Positions 1 to 5,568 of a stretch of 6,928 nucleotides of DNA are shown here, piece by piece. A program made the translations under genes and the position numbers. Origin of the DNA: Crocinitomicaceae bacterium (GTDB lineage: Bacteria; Bacteroidota; Bacteroidia; Flavobacteriales_D; Crocinitomicaceae). The stretch is from positions 1 to 6,928 of the forward strand of contig NZQU01000084.1 in the NCBI GenBank assembly GCA_002696025.1. The letters are read 5' to 3'. The notes below the pieces were generated by a model that was not told the origin of the DNA, did not search any database, and worked only from the letters and a program-made list of their open reading frames with translations. Numbering within the stretch: position 1 is the first letter of the stretch; every line of letters begins with the position of its first letter.

Positions 1-194
1 AATATCTAGTCTATTTTTGATAAAAAAATAAAAAGTATTTTATTAGATCGGCTTAATAACTAGGAAGGTCCAATCATAAAGAAAACAGAAATATATACAA
101 AAGGTGTTTTAGAAAAACTCATCAATAACATAAATATAAGGCATATCTCTTATTGAATTTTTATTGCTAACTTAAACGAATAGTTATAAATAAC
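1..194. other. Left-edge non-coding stretch
   Basis: No ATG-initiated gene is visible on the plus strand. The first bases could be the tail of a gene lying to the left: one plus frame runs from base 2 and stops at 29-31, but this is too short to judge. A TATTTTTG at 12-19 fits the Bacteroidota -7 consensus TAnnTTTG, but the place for its -33 element is outside the window and no gene starts soon after it. A frame open from 64 to 156 has no usable start codon and is discussed in the findings. The 40 bases before the first gene are A/T-rich and contain no Shine-Dalgarno sequence. Confidence 0.5.
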
Positions 195-515
195 ATGGGG
201 TTTCGAACTTGTCCTAAATGCAATCACAAATACCCGCTTTTTCCAAGGCGCGAATATCCTAACTATTGGAAAGTTGATGGCTTTAAATGCAAGGGTTGTT
301 CTGAATTATTAACGCACCATAGAACCTGGGCTAATTTATGCCTGTTTTTTACTTATGTCTTAATTTTTCCTGGTGTTTATCTTCTGGCAGAAACTCTTAA
401 TGACATTCACTTTGTTTTTACCATGTTAATCGTTTTTCCCATTGCAATCATTTTAAGTTTGATTGTTTTAGCCTCAGGTATTATTCCATATGTTTTAGTT
501 AAAAAGGACTCTTAA
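195..515 (+). CDS. Small zinc-ribbon membrane protein
   Basis: A 106-residue protein of unknown function. The N-terminus carries two CxxC knuckles, C6-x2-C9 and C32-x2-C35, 22 residues apart, with an RRxY-like stretch between them; this is a zinc-ribbon layout. The rest is hydrophobic: one membrane segment at about 46-64 and a longer one at about 72-102 that may be a single long helix or a hairpin, ending in a short charged tail (KKDS). The layout resembles the small 'CxxC-20-CxxC' membrane proteins (TIGR04104-like), but I assign this from the motif spacing only. The cysteines precede the membrane part and probably face the cytoplasm. The next gene follows after 28 bases on the same strand, so the two are probably co-transcribed. 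The ATG at 195 is the only sensible start because it lies just before the first knuckle. Confidence 0.75.
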   Translation: MGFRTCPKCNHKYPLFPRREYPNYWKVDGFKCKGCSELLTHHRTWANLCLFFTYVLIFPGVYLLAETLNDIHFVFTMLIVFPIAIILSLIVLASGIIPYVLVKKDS

Positions 516-543
516 TTTTTATATTTACATAAAAGAGAATAAC

Positions 544-1206
544 ATGAATTTTATTAATAAAAAAAGAATAATATGGACTAACGTCTTGGTTTTTTTAATG
601 CTAATTTCGATTCCTTTATACTTTATTTTTTTTCAAAAAACCAATCCTAGTTTTACAAAAATTGCACTTAAGACAAATGGGAAAACATATATGTATTGTT
701 TTGGATTAAACAAGGAAAAGAAAACTCAACCTTTAGGTTTTATTTTGACATATAAAGACGGAGGGCATTATTATATTACCACAAATGACATAAAAGCATT
801 CGCAAATATGATGGGTGGCAACATTGAAGTATATAGTTCCAAACAACCTAGCCACGATGGTTATTTTACTAACAACAAAAAAGACACATTATTTCAAAAA
901 AAACAAGAAACTATTGAGACAAAAAATATTGGTGAACAAATACAAAAACACAATATCAGTTTATTAAACAAAGAAAAGAACACAAAAATGTCTATAAATT
1001 GGCATTTTAATCAAAAAGAGCTAGAGTATATTCCTAAAAAAAATTGTGAAAACCGTTCTTTTTGGACCAGCACATCTGTGTCACCAGGTGAAACAAGTTT
1101 TTATAAACGAAAACTACTTGTTGTTTCCATTCAGGATCTTGCCTCGTTTTATAATTGTAATATTTCTTACAATAAGAAAGATGATGTTCTTTTTATAAGC
1201 AAATAA
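544..1206 (+). CDS. Membrane-anchored protein with two look-alike segments
   Basis: A 220-residue protein that I do not recognise as a whole. Residues 1-9 are basic and 10-30 form one strong hydrophobic segment without a clear cleavage site, so it is probably an N-terminal anchor with the remainder outside the cytoplasm. Two segments resemble each other: one near 75-102 (YYITTNDIKAFANMMGG, then NIEVYSS) and one at the C-terminus near 188-219 (LLVVSIQDLASFYNC, then NISYNKKDD). The shared pattern, a beta strand, then D-[IL] starting a helix, a small residue, then N-I-x-[VY], is like the repeat unit of copper amine oxidase N-terminal-type domains (often a surface or stalk module). That assignment is tentative. 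The middle is Lys- and Asn-rich and probably poorly ordered. AAGAGAAT just before the ATG is the most purine-rich start context in the window. Confidence 0.65.
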   Translation: MNFINKKRIIWTNVLVFLMLISIPLYFIFFQKTNPSFTKIALKTNGKTYMYCFGLNKEKKTQPLGFILTYKDGGHYYITTNDIKAFANMMGGNIEVYSSKQPSHDGYFTNNKKDTLFQKKQETIETKNIGEQIQKHNISLLNKEKNTKMSINWHFNQKELEYIPKKNCENRSFWTSTSVSPGETSFYKRKLLVVSIQDLASFYNCNISYNKKDDVLFISK

Positions 1207-1288
1207 AAATCTTTTTTTTATCCAAGCTCTTTGTTCACTTGATTTTTTTGGTGTAACAAGTAATGGGCAATTTTCGTTATTTATAAAT

Positions 1289-1936
1289 ATGTTGAAATAC
1301 ATTTTAAGTTTTTTCCTTTTTATAAGCTTAACAAATGCTTATTCTCAAGCACCTCAAAAGCAGAAAACGCTTGTCTTTATTAGTGGTTTTGGTCACTCCA
1401 AAATTGGGATTAAAAAAATGTTTAAAGATTTTAAAAATAGATATCCAAAGCTTAATGACTACAACATTCTTTATTATACCCATAACACCCGTCTTAAAAA
1501 AATAATACATGATATTGAAAAAGTAGAGCACGACAGCATTACTCTTGCCGGCTATAGTATCGGGTCTAATCTTGCGTTAAATGTAGCAAGTGAATTAAAA
1601 ACACATAAGATTAAGAGCTTTACTTTTATTGACCCTTGGTTTACCAGTTCAAATTGGGCCGATGAATATGATGAAGCCAACAACTTTTTTAAAGAAAAAA
1701 TTAAAAAACTTCCACGAAACAGCATCCTTTTGTATGGCTCTGATTTTGTTGTAAAAAACAACAGAGGATTATCAAAAGTTGCAGGACCTTTTGGCACCAA
1801 ACAATGCAAGTCTTGTTATCAATATTTAAGAAACAAATGGACTGCAATGGGAAAAGTCTTTAAAAGTGGTGCCGGACATCGGTATTTTCCTGAATTATAC
1901 ATTAAACAGTTTTTAAACAAACCGGTTTTAAAATGA
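1289..1936 (+). CDS. Exported alpha/beta hydrolase (lipase/esterase-like)
   Basis: A 215-residue serine hydrolase candidate. Residues 1-19 are a signal peptide (Lys at 3, hydrophobic 4-17, cleavage near AYS-Q20), so the enzyme is probably periplasmic or secreted. LVFISGFG (28-35) is the first core strand followed by the oxyanion-hole turn. The nucleophile elbow is G88-Y-S90-I-G92 after the strand SITLA, followed by a small-residue helix (SNLALNVAS), as in alpha/beta hydrolases. The acid is most likely D152 (after strand ILLYG) and the base H197 (in GAGH). Alternatives for the acid are D115 in FIDPWF. Two cysteines (C173, C176) lie close together near the active-site end. The small size indicates little or no lid domain. 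Substrate unknown; it may be a lipid or a simple ester. It lies 82 bases after the preceding gene and ends 3 bases from the convergent SDR gene. Confidence 0.8.
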   Translation: MLKYILSFFLFISLTNAYSQAPQKQKTLVFISGFGHSKIGIKKMFKDFKNRYPKLNDYNILYYTHNTRLKKIIHDIEKVEHDSITLAGYSIGSNLALNVASELKTHKIKSFTFIDPWFTSSNWADEYDEANNFFKEKIKKLPRNSILLYGSDFVVKNNRGLSKVAGPFGTKQCKSCYQYLRNKWTAMGKVFKSGAGHRYFPELYIKQFLNKPVLK

Positions 1937-1939
1937 CTT

Positions 1940-2959
1940 TTATTTGAAAAATCTTTGAATTAATTTTTCATCTTTTTTCTTAATCGCCTCAAGAGGCTCA
2001 GATAGACTTTGAAGGTATTTTTTAACTGGATAACTAAAAATTTGAGTGGCTATTTTTTGAACCCATGGGATGCTTTTTTTGGTCATTAGAAAATAGTCCT
2101 CTAAGGTATGTGTTCTAAACTTCAGTATGTCTTCAAGATCATCGCTATCAATCATATAGCCACAATGAAAGTTTTTTTCTGCAAATGTTTTTGGGTGAAA
2201 ATTTAATCTCCCTAGACCATACAACTCAAAGCTTTTTTCTAATAATTGCCTGTATGTCAAACGGCACTTTTCACCGCCCCCAAGATTAAATATTTTACCA
2301 ATCAAAACTTCTTTTTTATCCAATGCATTGACAAAAACCCGAGCTGTATCTGGTGGCGTAACAATCTCCATAGGAGTTTCTAGAGGCATGTGAAACATCA
2401 ATTTTGAAAGTTTGTGGTTTTTAACGCCCATTATTGCTGAAAGCCTAAATATTGTATGCTTTAAACCGCTATTTTGGATGTGTTTTTCTGCCTCTATTTT
2501 TGTTAGAGCATATTCGTCTCCTTCACTGGCAATTAATTCATCTGTCACTTTAATATTCGGATTTGAAAGCCTATCTCCATAGACAGACACTGAAGAACTA
2601 TACATAAAATATGCGTTGGGATTTAGCTCTTTTACTCGAGACAGCAAATATTGGGTGCCAAGTGTATTAACTCGATGGGCCATCTCTGGTTTTTCATCAG
2701 CAAGAGGAGGAATTATTGCCGCAAGGTGAATTACAAAATCTATTTTCTCGGTTATTTTTTTTAAATCATCTGCATTTTCAAGACTGCCATAACAAACCGA
2801 AATATTCCCATTTATTTTGGAATAAAATCTTCTATTTCGTTTTCTATCAGGACTAAAAACAACAATATTGTACTTGTTTTTATTTAAAAGTTGTTTCAAT
2901 ACTTCTCTTCCAACAGTTCCTGTTGCTCCCGTCAATAAAATACTGCTTTTTGTTACCAT
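1940..2959 (-). CDS. Extended SDR, NAD(P)-dependent epimerase/dehydrogenase (3-beta-HSD-like candidate)
   Basis: A 339-residue extended short-chain dehydrogenase/reductase. The N-terminal Rossmann fold is clear: LLTGATGTVG with the dinucleotide-binding glycines G11, G14 and G17, then HLAA at 78-81, the catalytic serine in YSSSVSVYG (about S123) and the YxxxK pair Y150/K154. R172 and the region after it (FRLSAIMG) match the substrate-side start of the family. A positively charged stretch after the second strand (RKRNRR, 39-44) suggests NADP preference. Residues from about 285 to 339 form a Lys-rich, amphipathic C-terminal extension that could touch the membrane. Its start overlaps the stop of the steroid-reductase gene by 7 bases (ATGGTAA), so the two are translationally coupled. 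The coupling suggests a 3-beta-hydroxysteroid dehydrogenase-like role; a nucleotide-sugar epimerase is an alternative that the sequence cannot exclude. Confidence 0.85.
   Translation of the reverse strand: MVTKSSILLTGATGTVGREVLKQLLNKNKYNIVVFSPDRKRNRRFYSKINGNISVCYGSLENADDLKKITEKIDFVIHLAAIIPPLADEKPEMAHRVNTLGTQYLLSRVKELNPNAYFMYSSSVSVYGDRLSNPNIKVTDELIASEGDEYALTKIEAEKHIQNSGLKHTIFRLSAIMGVKNHKLSKLMFHMPLETPMEIVTPPDTARVFVNALDKKEVLIGKIFNLGGGEKCRLTYRQLLEKSFELYGLGRLNFHPKTFAEKNFHCGYMIDSDDLEDILKFRTHTLEDYFLMTKKSIPWVQKIATQIFSYPVKKYLQSLSEPLEAIKKKDEKLIQRFFK
1945..1980 (+). terminator. Candidate AT-rich intrinsic terminator
   Basis: An 8-base perfect inverted repeat, TGAAAAAT at 1945-1952 and ATTTTTCA at 1963-1970, encloses a 10-base loop and is followed by the T-rich tail TCTTTTTTCT (1971-1980). 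The order stem then T-tract is correct for plus-strand transcripts leaving the hydrolase gene, whose stop is at 1934-1936. The stem has only one G-C pair, so it would be weak. It lies inside the last codons of the convergent SDR gene. No T-tract follows it in the minus direction. Confidence 0.3.
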
Positions 2960-3699
2960 ACAAAAGGAATAACTGCTTTTCTATTTTTTGGGTAATCATC
3001 AAAATAAGACTGATACCACTGATGATGATTGAGTGCTCTCGGTACTAAGTTACAAAATGTCCAAATAAAGAAACTTAAAGCCGGAACGCTCCAAGCAACA
3101 ATAGCAAAACCAGCCCATTCAACAATTTCACCAAAATGATTGGGACAAGAAATATAATTGAATATGCCTCCTTTTGGAATAAAATAACCTTGGTCTTTTT
3201 CTCTTAAAGAAATTAGCTTTTTATCAGCATGTCTATTTATGATCATCCCAGAACAAAAGATAATTAACCCCGCTATAACATTAGGACTTAAAACCTCATT
3301 TGAAAAATGTGATATAAAACCAATAAAATATCCATTTACAAATCCATTAATGCCATTAAAAAAAACGGCACTCCCCACAATCACTAGGGGCATTTTTTTA
3401 TTTTTTGTTTTTAGTCTGAAAGGAAAAACAAAAGTTCTAAAAAAATAATGGTATGACCATAAAAAAACCAAAAGATATGTCAGATCTGTTTTCGGCTCAG
3501 GTCCTAATAAAGCCAGTAAAGGCATTAAAAGAAAGGCGGGTAGCTCCATCCAAAACCACCCCCATTTATTATCGATAACAGGACCCCATTTGTTACTTGT
3601 ATGCCTGCCATATGGTGCTTTTATTTTAAAATAAATTAAAATTAAAAACACAATAATGGCTATTGTCGTCCATGCCCAAACAAAATTATAAAAAGTCAT
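2953..3699 (-). CDS. Steroid 5-alpha-reductase family membrane enzyme (3-oxo-5-alpha-steroid 4-dehydrogenase)
   Basis: A 248-residue polytopic membrane protein, almost exactly the length of animal SRD5A1/2 (about 254-259). It is alignable by eye with them along most of its length: APYGRH (28-33), WMELPAF (50-56), HYFFRTFVFPF (84-94), GMIINRHAD (151-159), the stretch GGIFNYISCPNHFGEIVEW (177-195), and a C-terminus with HHQWY and DDYPKNRKAVIPF. E52 and Y85 sit where human SRD5A2 has its catalytic pair E57/Y91; R88, N155, D159, R166, N187, E191 and the His pair at 225-226 sit at NADPH-contact positions. The family reduces the delta-4 double bond of 3-keto steroids with NADPH; relatives act on enoyl-CoA or polyprenols, but those diverge from this C-terminal pattern. 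The start overlaps the outer-membrane protein gene by 14 bases, and the stop overlaps the SDR start by 7. Confidence 0.88.
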   Translation of the reverse strand: MTFYNFVWAWTTIAIIVFLILIYFKIKAPYGRHTSNKWGPVIDNKWGWFWMELPAFLLMPLLALLGPEPKTDLTYLLVFLWSYHYFFRTFVFPFRLKTKNKKMPLVIVGSAVFFNGINGFVNGYFIGFISHFSNEVLSPNVIAGLIIFCSGMIINRHADKKLISLREKDQGYFIPKGGIFNYISCPNHFGEIVEWAGFAIVAWSVPALSFFIWTFCNLVPRALNHHQWYQSYFDDYPKNRKAVIPFVW

Positions 3700-4345
3700 T
3701 TTTTCTACTCGTTTTAGATTTGATTACCGGAACATTATATGATAAAGTTGCCGAAAAACAACTGTTGTAAATTTTAGAATGATTGGTTATTGGCAAAACA
3801 CTCATAAGGTAATTGAGATTTAAAGAAGTTTGTGGAATTACATGAATAGATATGCCTGTTTTTCCTCCACAATCAAACCAATTAATCCCCAATTCTTCAG
3901 GTGTCATTCCTGATATAGTCTCGGGGCCCTCAGGTATAAAATGATAATCTAATTTACCCCACAAAACTGCAGATATGTAAATGCCGCCTTGAATTGACAA
4001 TTGTTTAATTGGATAGAATCTTAAACCTGAACTTAAATCTAAGCAATTTAGAGTGGTTTTATATTTAACACCAAAATTTATAGGGGTACGGGATCCTTTT
4101 TGGATAAAAGAAAGGTCTGTTATTGATTTTAACTTATTTGTCCCGTATTCAGCCTGAGCGCCAATGACAAAACCAAGGTTAAGCCATGACAATTCAGATT
4201 CATTTACGTCTTTTCCAAACCAAGAAGAAAAGGAAGAACCGATTTTGGGTGATATTGAAAGAACCGTTTTTTCTACAATTTTTTCCTGAGATCTAATTAT
4301 AAAACAAGACGTTAAGCACAAAATAAATAAGGACGCTTTTAACAT
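3686..4345 (-). CDS. PorT-like outer-membrane beta-barrel protein
   Basis: A 219-residue exported protein and the first gene of the 4345-1940 operon. Residues 1-19 are a signal peptide with the typical Bacteroidota end IRS-Q20. An L-T-S-C motif at 11-14 looks like a lipobox but is followed by more hydrophobic residues, so signal peptidase I cleavage is more likely. The mature chain shows alternating-residue strands with aromatic girdles: TVLSISPKIGSSFSSW, LNLGFVIGAQAEYG, LKSITDLSFIQKGS, VKYKTTLNCLDLSSGLRFY, LSIQGGIYISAVLWG, and TSLNLNYLMSVLPI to FSATLSYNVPV near the end. This is the pattern of small 8-strand PorT/OmpA-type barrels (outer membrane beta-barrel domain). The order 'FY-P, then a strand beginning LSIQGG' is characteristic of the family. 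Function unknown; its place in front of the reductase and SDR suggests a linked envelope role, perhaps uptake or sensing of a lipid. Confidence 0.75.
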   Translation of the reverse strand: MLKASLFILCLTSCFIIRSQEKIVEKTVLSISPKIGSSFSSWFGKDVNESELSWLNLGFVIGAQAEYGTNKLKSITDLSFIQKGSRTPINFGVKYKTTLNCLDLSSGLRFYPIKQLSIQGGIYISAVLWGKLDYHFIPEGPETISGMTPEELGINWFDCGGKTGISIHVIPQTSLNLNYLMSVLPITNHSKIYNSCFSATLSYNVPVIKSKTSRKNDFL

Positions 4346-4371
4346 TACACCAATAGTTTTCTCTTCTAATA

Positions 4372-4389
4372 TAATTTAATATTAAATTA
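4372..4389. repeat. 18-base perfect AT palindrome
   Basis: TAATTTAAT (4372-4380) is followed directly by its reverse complement ATTAAATTA (4381-4389), without a spacer. The half site ATTAAATTA occurs again at 4451-4459. The palindrome lies 27 bases upstream of the start of the outer-membrane protein gene on the minus strand. It could be a binding site for a dimeric regulator or simply an outcome of the A/T-rich base composition. Confidence 0.4.
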
Positions 4390-4501
4390 AAAGACATTTT
4401 AAACAACATTAAATAATAACTAATGATGTTCGTTTTTAACTCTAGTTTTCATTAAATTAGAGGATAACTTATTGCTTTTTAATTTATTAACTCTTTTCTT
4501 T

Positions 4502-4536
4502 TCACCTTAATGGGTGATTGATTACACCCTTATTAA
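4502..4536. promoter_or_regulatory. Dyad with two exclusive hairpins upstream of the phosphatase gene
   Basis: GGGTG (4512-4516) pairs with CACCC (4525-4529) around an 8-base loop, and the flanks TTAAT (4507-4511) and ATTAA (4532-4536) continue the stem beyond a 2-base bulge (4530-4531), giving 10 pairs. An upstream TCACC (4502-4506) can instead pair with GGTGA (4513-4517), so the two folds exclude each other. It is the only G/C-containing structure in an otherwise A/T-rich region and ends 51 bases before the ATG at 4588. If the -7-like element at 4562-4569 is the real promoter, the dyad is upstream of transcription and would be an operator; if transcription starts further upstream it would be an RNA leader. 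Confidence 0.35.
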
Positions 4537-4561
4537 TGAAATAATTAAAACGTATAGAGTT

Positions 4562-4569
4562 TAGTTTTG
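4562..4569 (+). promoter_or_regulatory. Candidate Bacteroidota -7 element
   Basis: TAGTTTTG matches the TAnnTTTG consensus used by the primary sigma factor of Bacteroidota in all six fixed positions. It would give a very short leader before the ATG at 4588. No clear TTG -33 element is found at the usual distance of about 19-21 bases upstream, which lowers the confidence. Confidence 0.3.
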
Positions 4570-4587
4570 TGCCCACAAACCTTATTT

Positions 4588-5565
4588 ATGAAAATTTTAA
4601 TAAAACGTATTGGCTTTTTAATTTCTGTAATTGTTTTTTTATCAATGACAATGATGGGCTGTGATAGAAATAATAATGAAAACCCTGAGTCTATCTATAA
4701 TGATTTTATTACTGAAAATGTTATAATTGTTGTAATTGATGGGCCTCGTTTCTCTGAATCTTGGGGCGACTCAACATATGCAAATATTCCTAGAACTAAA
4801 AATGACCTTAGTCCTATAGGTGTAATTAATGCTTCATTTTATAATAATGGTGTTACCTATACAAATAATGGACATAGTGCACTTACAACTGGAAATTATC
4901 AGGAGATAGACAACACAGGTCTTGAAACTCCATATTTCCCCTCTCTATTTCAGTATTGGAGGCATGCAAAAAGCGCAAGTAAAAATAAATCATGGGTTAT
5001 CACAAGTAAAGACAAACTTCACGTCTTATCCAACTGTATATACCCGGGGTGGAACGGGAAACATTCTCCAGCGATAAACTGTGGTATTGGAGAAGATGGA
5101 TCGGGAGGATACAGGCACGATAGCATTACGTACAATAGGACCATGGATATTCTTTCTTCTCATCATCCAAATTTAACCCTAATTAATTTTAGAGAACCTG
5201 ATTATTCTGGACATAAAAATGATTGGGCTGGATATATTCAGGGAATAAAAGATACGGATGAATATATTTATAAAATTTGGTCCTTTATTGAAAATGACCC
5301 TATATATTCTGGAAAAACAACTTTAATAGTTACCAATGATCACGGGAGGCACCTTGATGGAGTTGAAAATGGCTTTATCAGTCATGGTTGTGATTGTTTG
5401 GGATGTAAAAAAATAAACTTTTTAGCAATTGGCCCTGACTTTAAAGAGAATGTTGTTTTTGATAATCCAAGAGAAATTACAGATATATCAGCTACAGTAG
5501 CTCATTTATTAAATTTTCAAATGCCCACTTCAAATGGCAGCATTATGCATGAGCTATTTAAATAA
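4588..5565 (+). CDS. Alkaline phosphatase-superfamily lipoprotein (phosphatase/phosphodiesterase)
   Basis: A 325-residue enzyme. I chose ATG 4588 over the in-frame TTG at 4567 because it gives a clean signal peptide (K2, K6, R7, hydrophobic 8-23) ending in MMGC25, a relaxed lipobox, so it is probably a membrane-anchored lipoprotein; the TTG also lies inside the -7-like element. The two-metal site of the superfamily is complete: D51 (VIIVVIDG), nucleophile T92 (T-N-N-G-H-S-A-L-T-T-G), D205 and H209 (DYSGH), D251-H252 (VTNDHGR) and H267 (ISHG). The threonine nucleophile and the absence of a CxPSR motif speak against a sulfatase and for a phosphatase or phosphodiesterase. Cysteines C268, C270 and C273 (HGCDCLGC) after the last metal ligand, and C150/C165 further upstream, may be disulfide-bonded. 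Substrate unknown. Divergent from the outer-membrane protein operon. Confidence 0.85.
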   Translation: MKILIKRIGFLISVIVFLSMTMMGCDRNNNENPESIYNDFITENVIIVVIDGPRFSESWGDSTYANIPRTKNDLSPIGVINASFYNNGVTYTNNGHSALTTGNYQEIDNTGLETPYFPSLFQYWRHAKSASKNKSWVITSKDKLHVLSNCIYPGWNGKHSPAINCGIGEDGSGGYRHDSITYNRTMDILSSHHPNLTLINFREPDYSGHKNDWAGYIQGIKDTDEYIYKIWSFIENDPIYSGKTTLIVTNDHGRHLDGVENGFISHGCDCLGCKKINFLAIGPDFKENVVFDNPREITDISATVAHLLNFQMPTSNGSIMHELFK

Positions 5566-5568
5566 ACA

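Noticed and set aside
2..31. Possible C-terminal end of a gene entering from the left
   Set aside because: Only nine codons before a stop, in low-complexity A/T sequence; nothing identifies it as coding.
1173..1219. Terminator after the anchored unknown protein
   Set aside because: There is a T-tract at 1212-1219 and an AAGAA/TTCTT pair before it, but the pair is separated from the T-tract by about 20 bases and the bases next to the tract cannot form a stem with an adequate loop.
1114..1302. Minus-strand open frames opposite the three plus-strand genes (also 1328-1531 and 1552-1809)
   Set aside because: They lie antisense to well-supported genes, have no recognisable motif, and show the composition expected of a shadow frame.
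3239..3448. Plus-strand open frame inside the steroid-reductase gene
   Set aside because: The opposite strand is strongly conserved coding sequence; this frame is its shadow. The same holds for 6083-6322 within the channel gene.
3686..4345. Lipoprotein identity for the outer-membrane barrel protein based on L-T-S-C at residues 11-14
   Set aside because: The hydrophobic core continues past the cysteine (FII) and ends at a typical IRS-Q signal peptidase I site, and the mature part is a beta-barrel.
4567..4587. TTG start adding seven residues to the phosphatase lipoprotein
   Set aside because: The extension puts polar residues and a proline before the signal peptide, and the TTG falls within the -7-like promoter element; ATG 4588 gives a standard lipoprotein signal.
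4588..5565. Sulfatase identity for the alkaline phosphatase-superfamily protein
   Set aside because: The formylglycine motif CxPSR is absent and a threonine sits at the nucleophile position.
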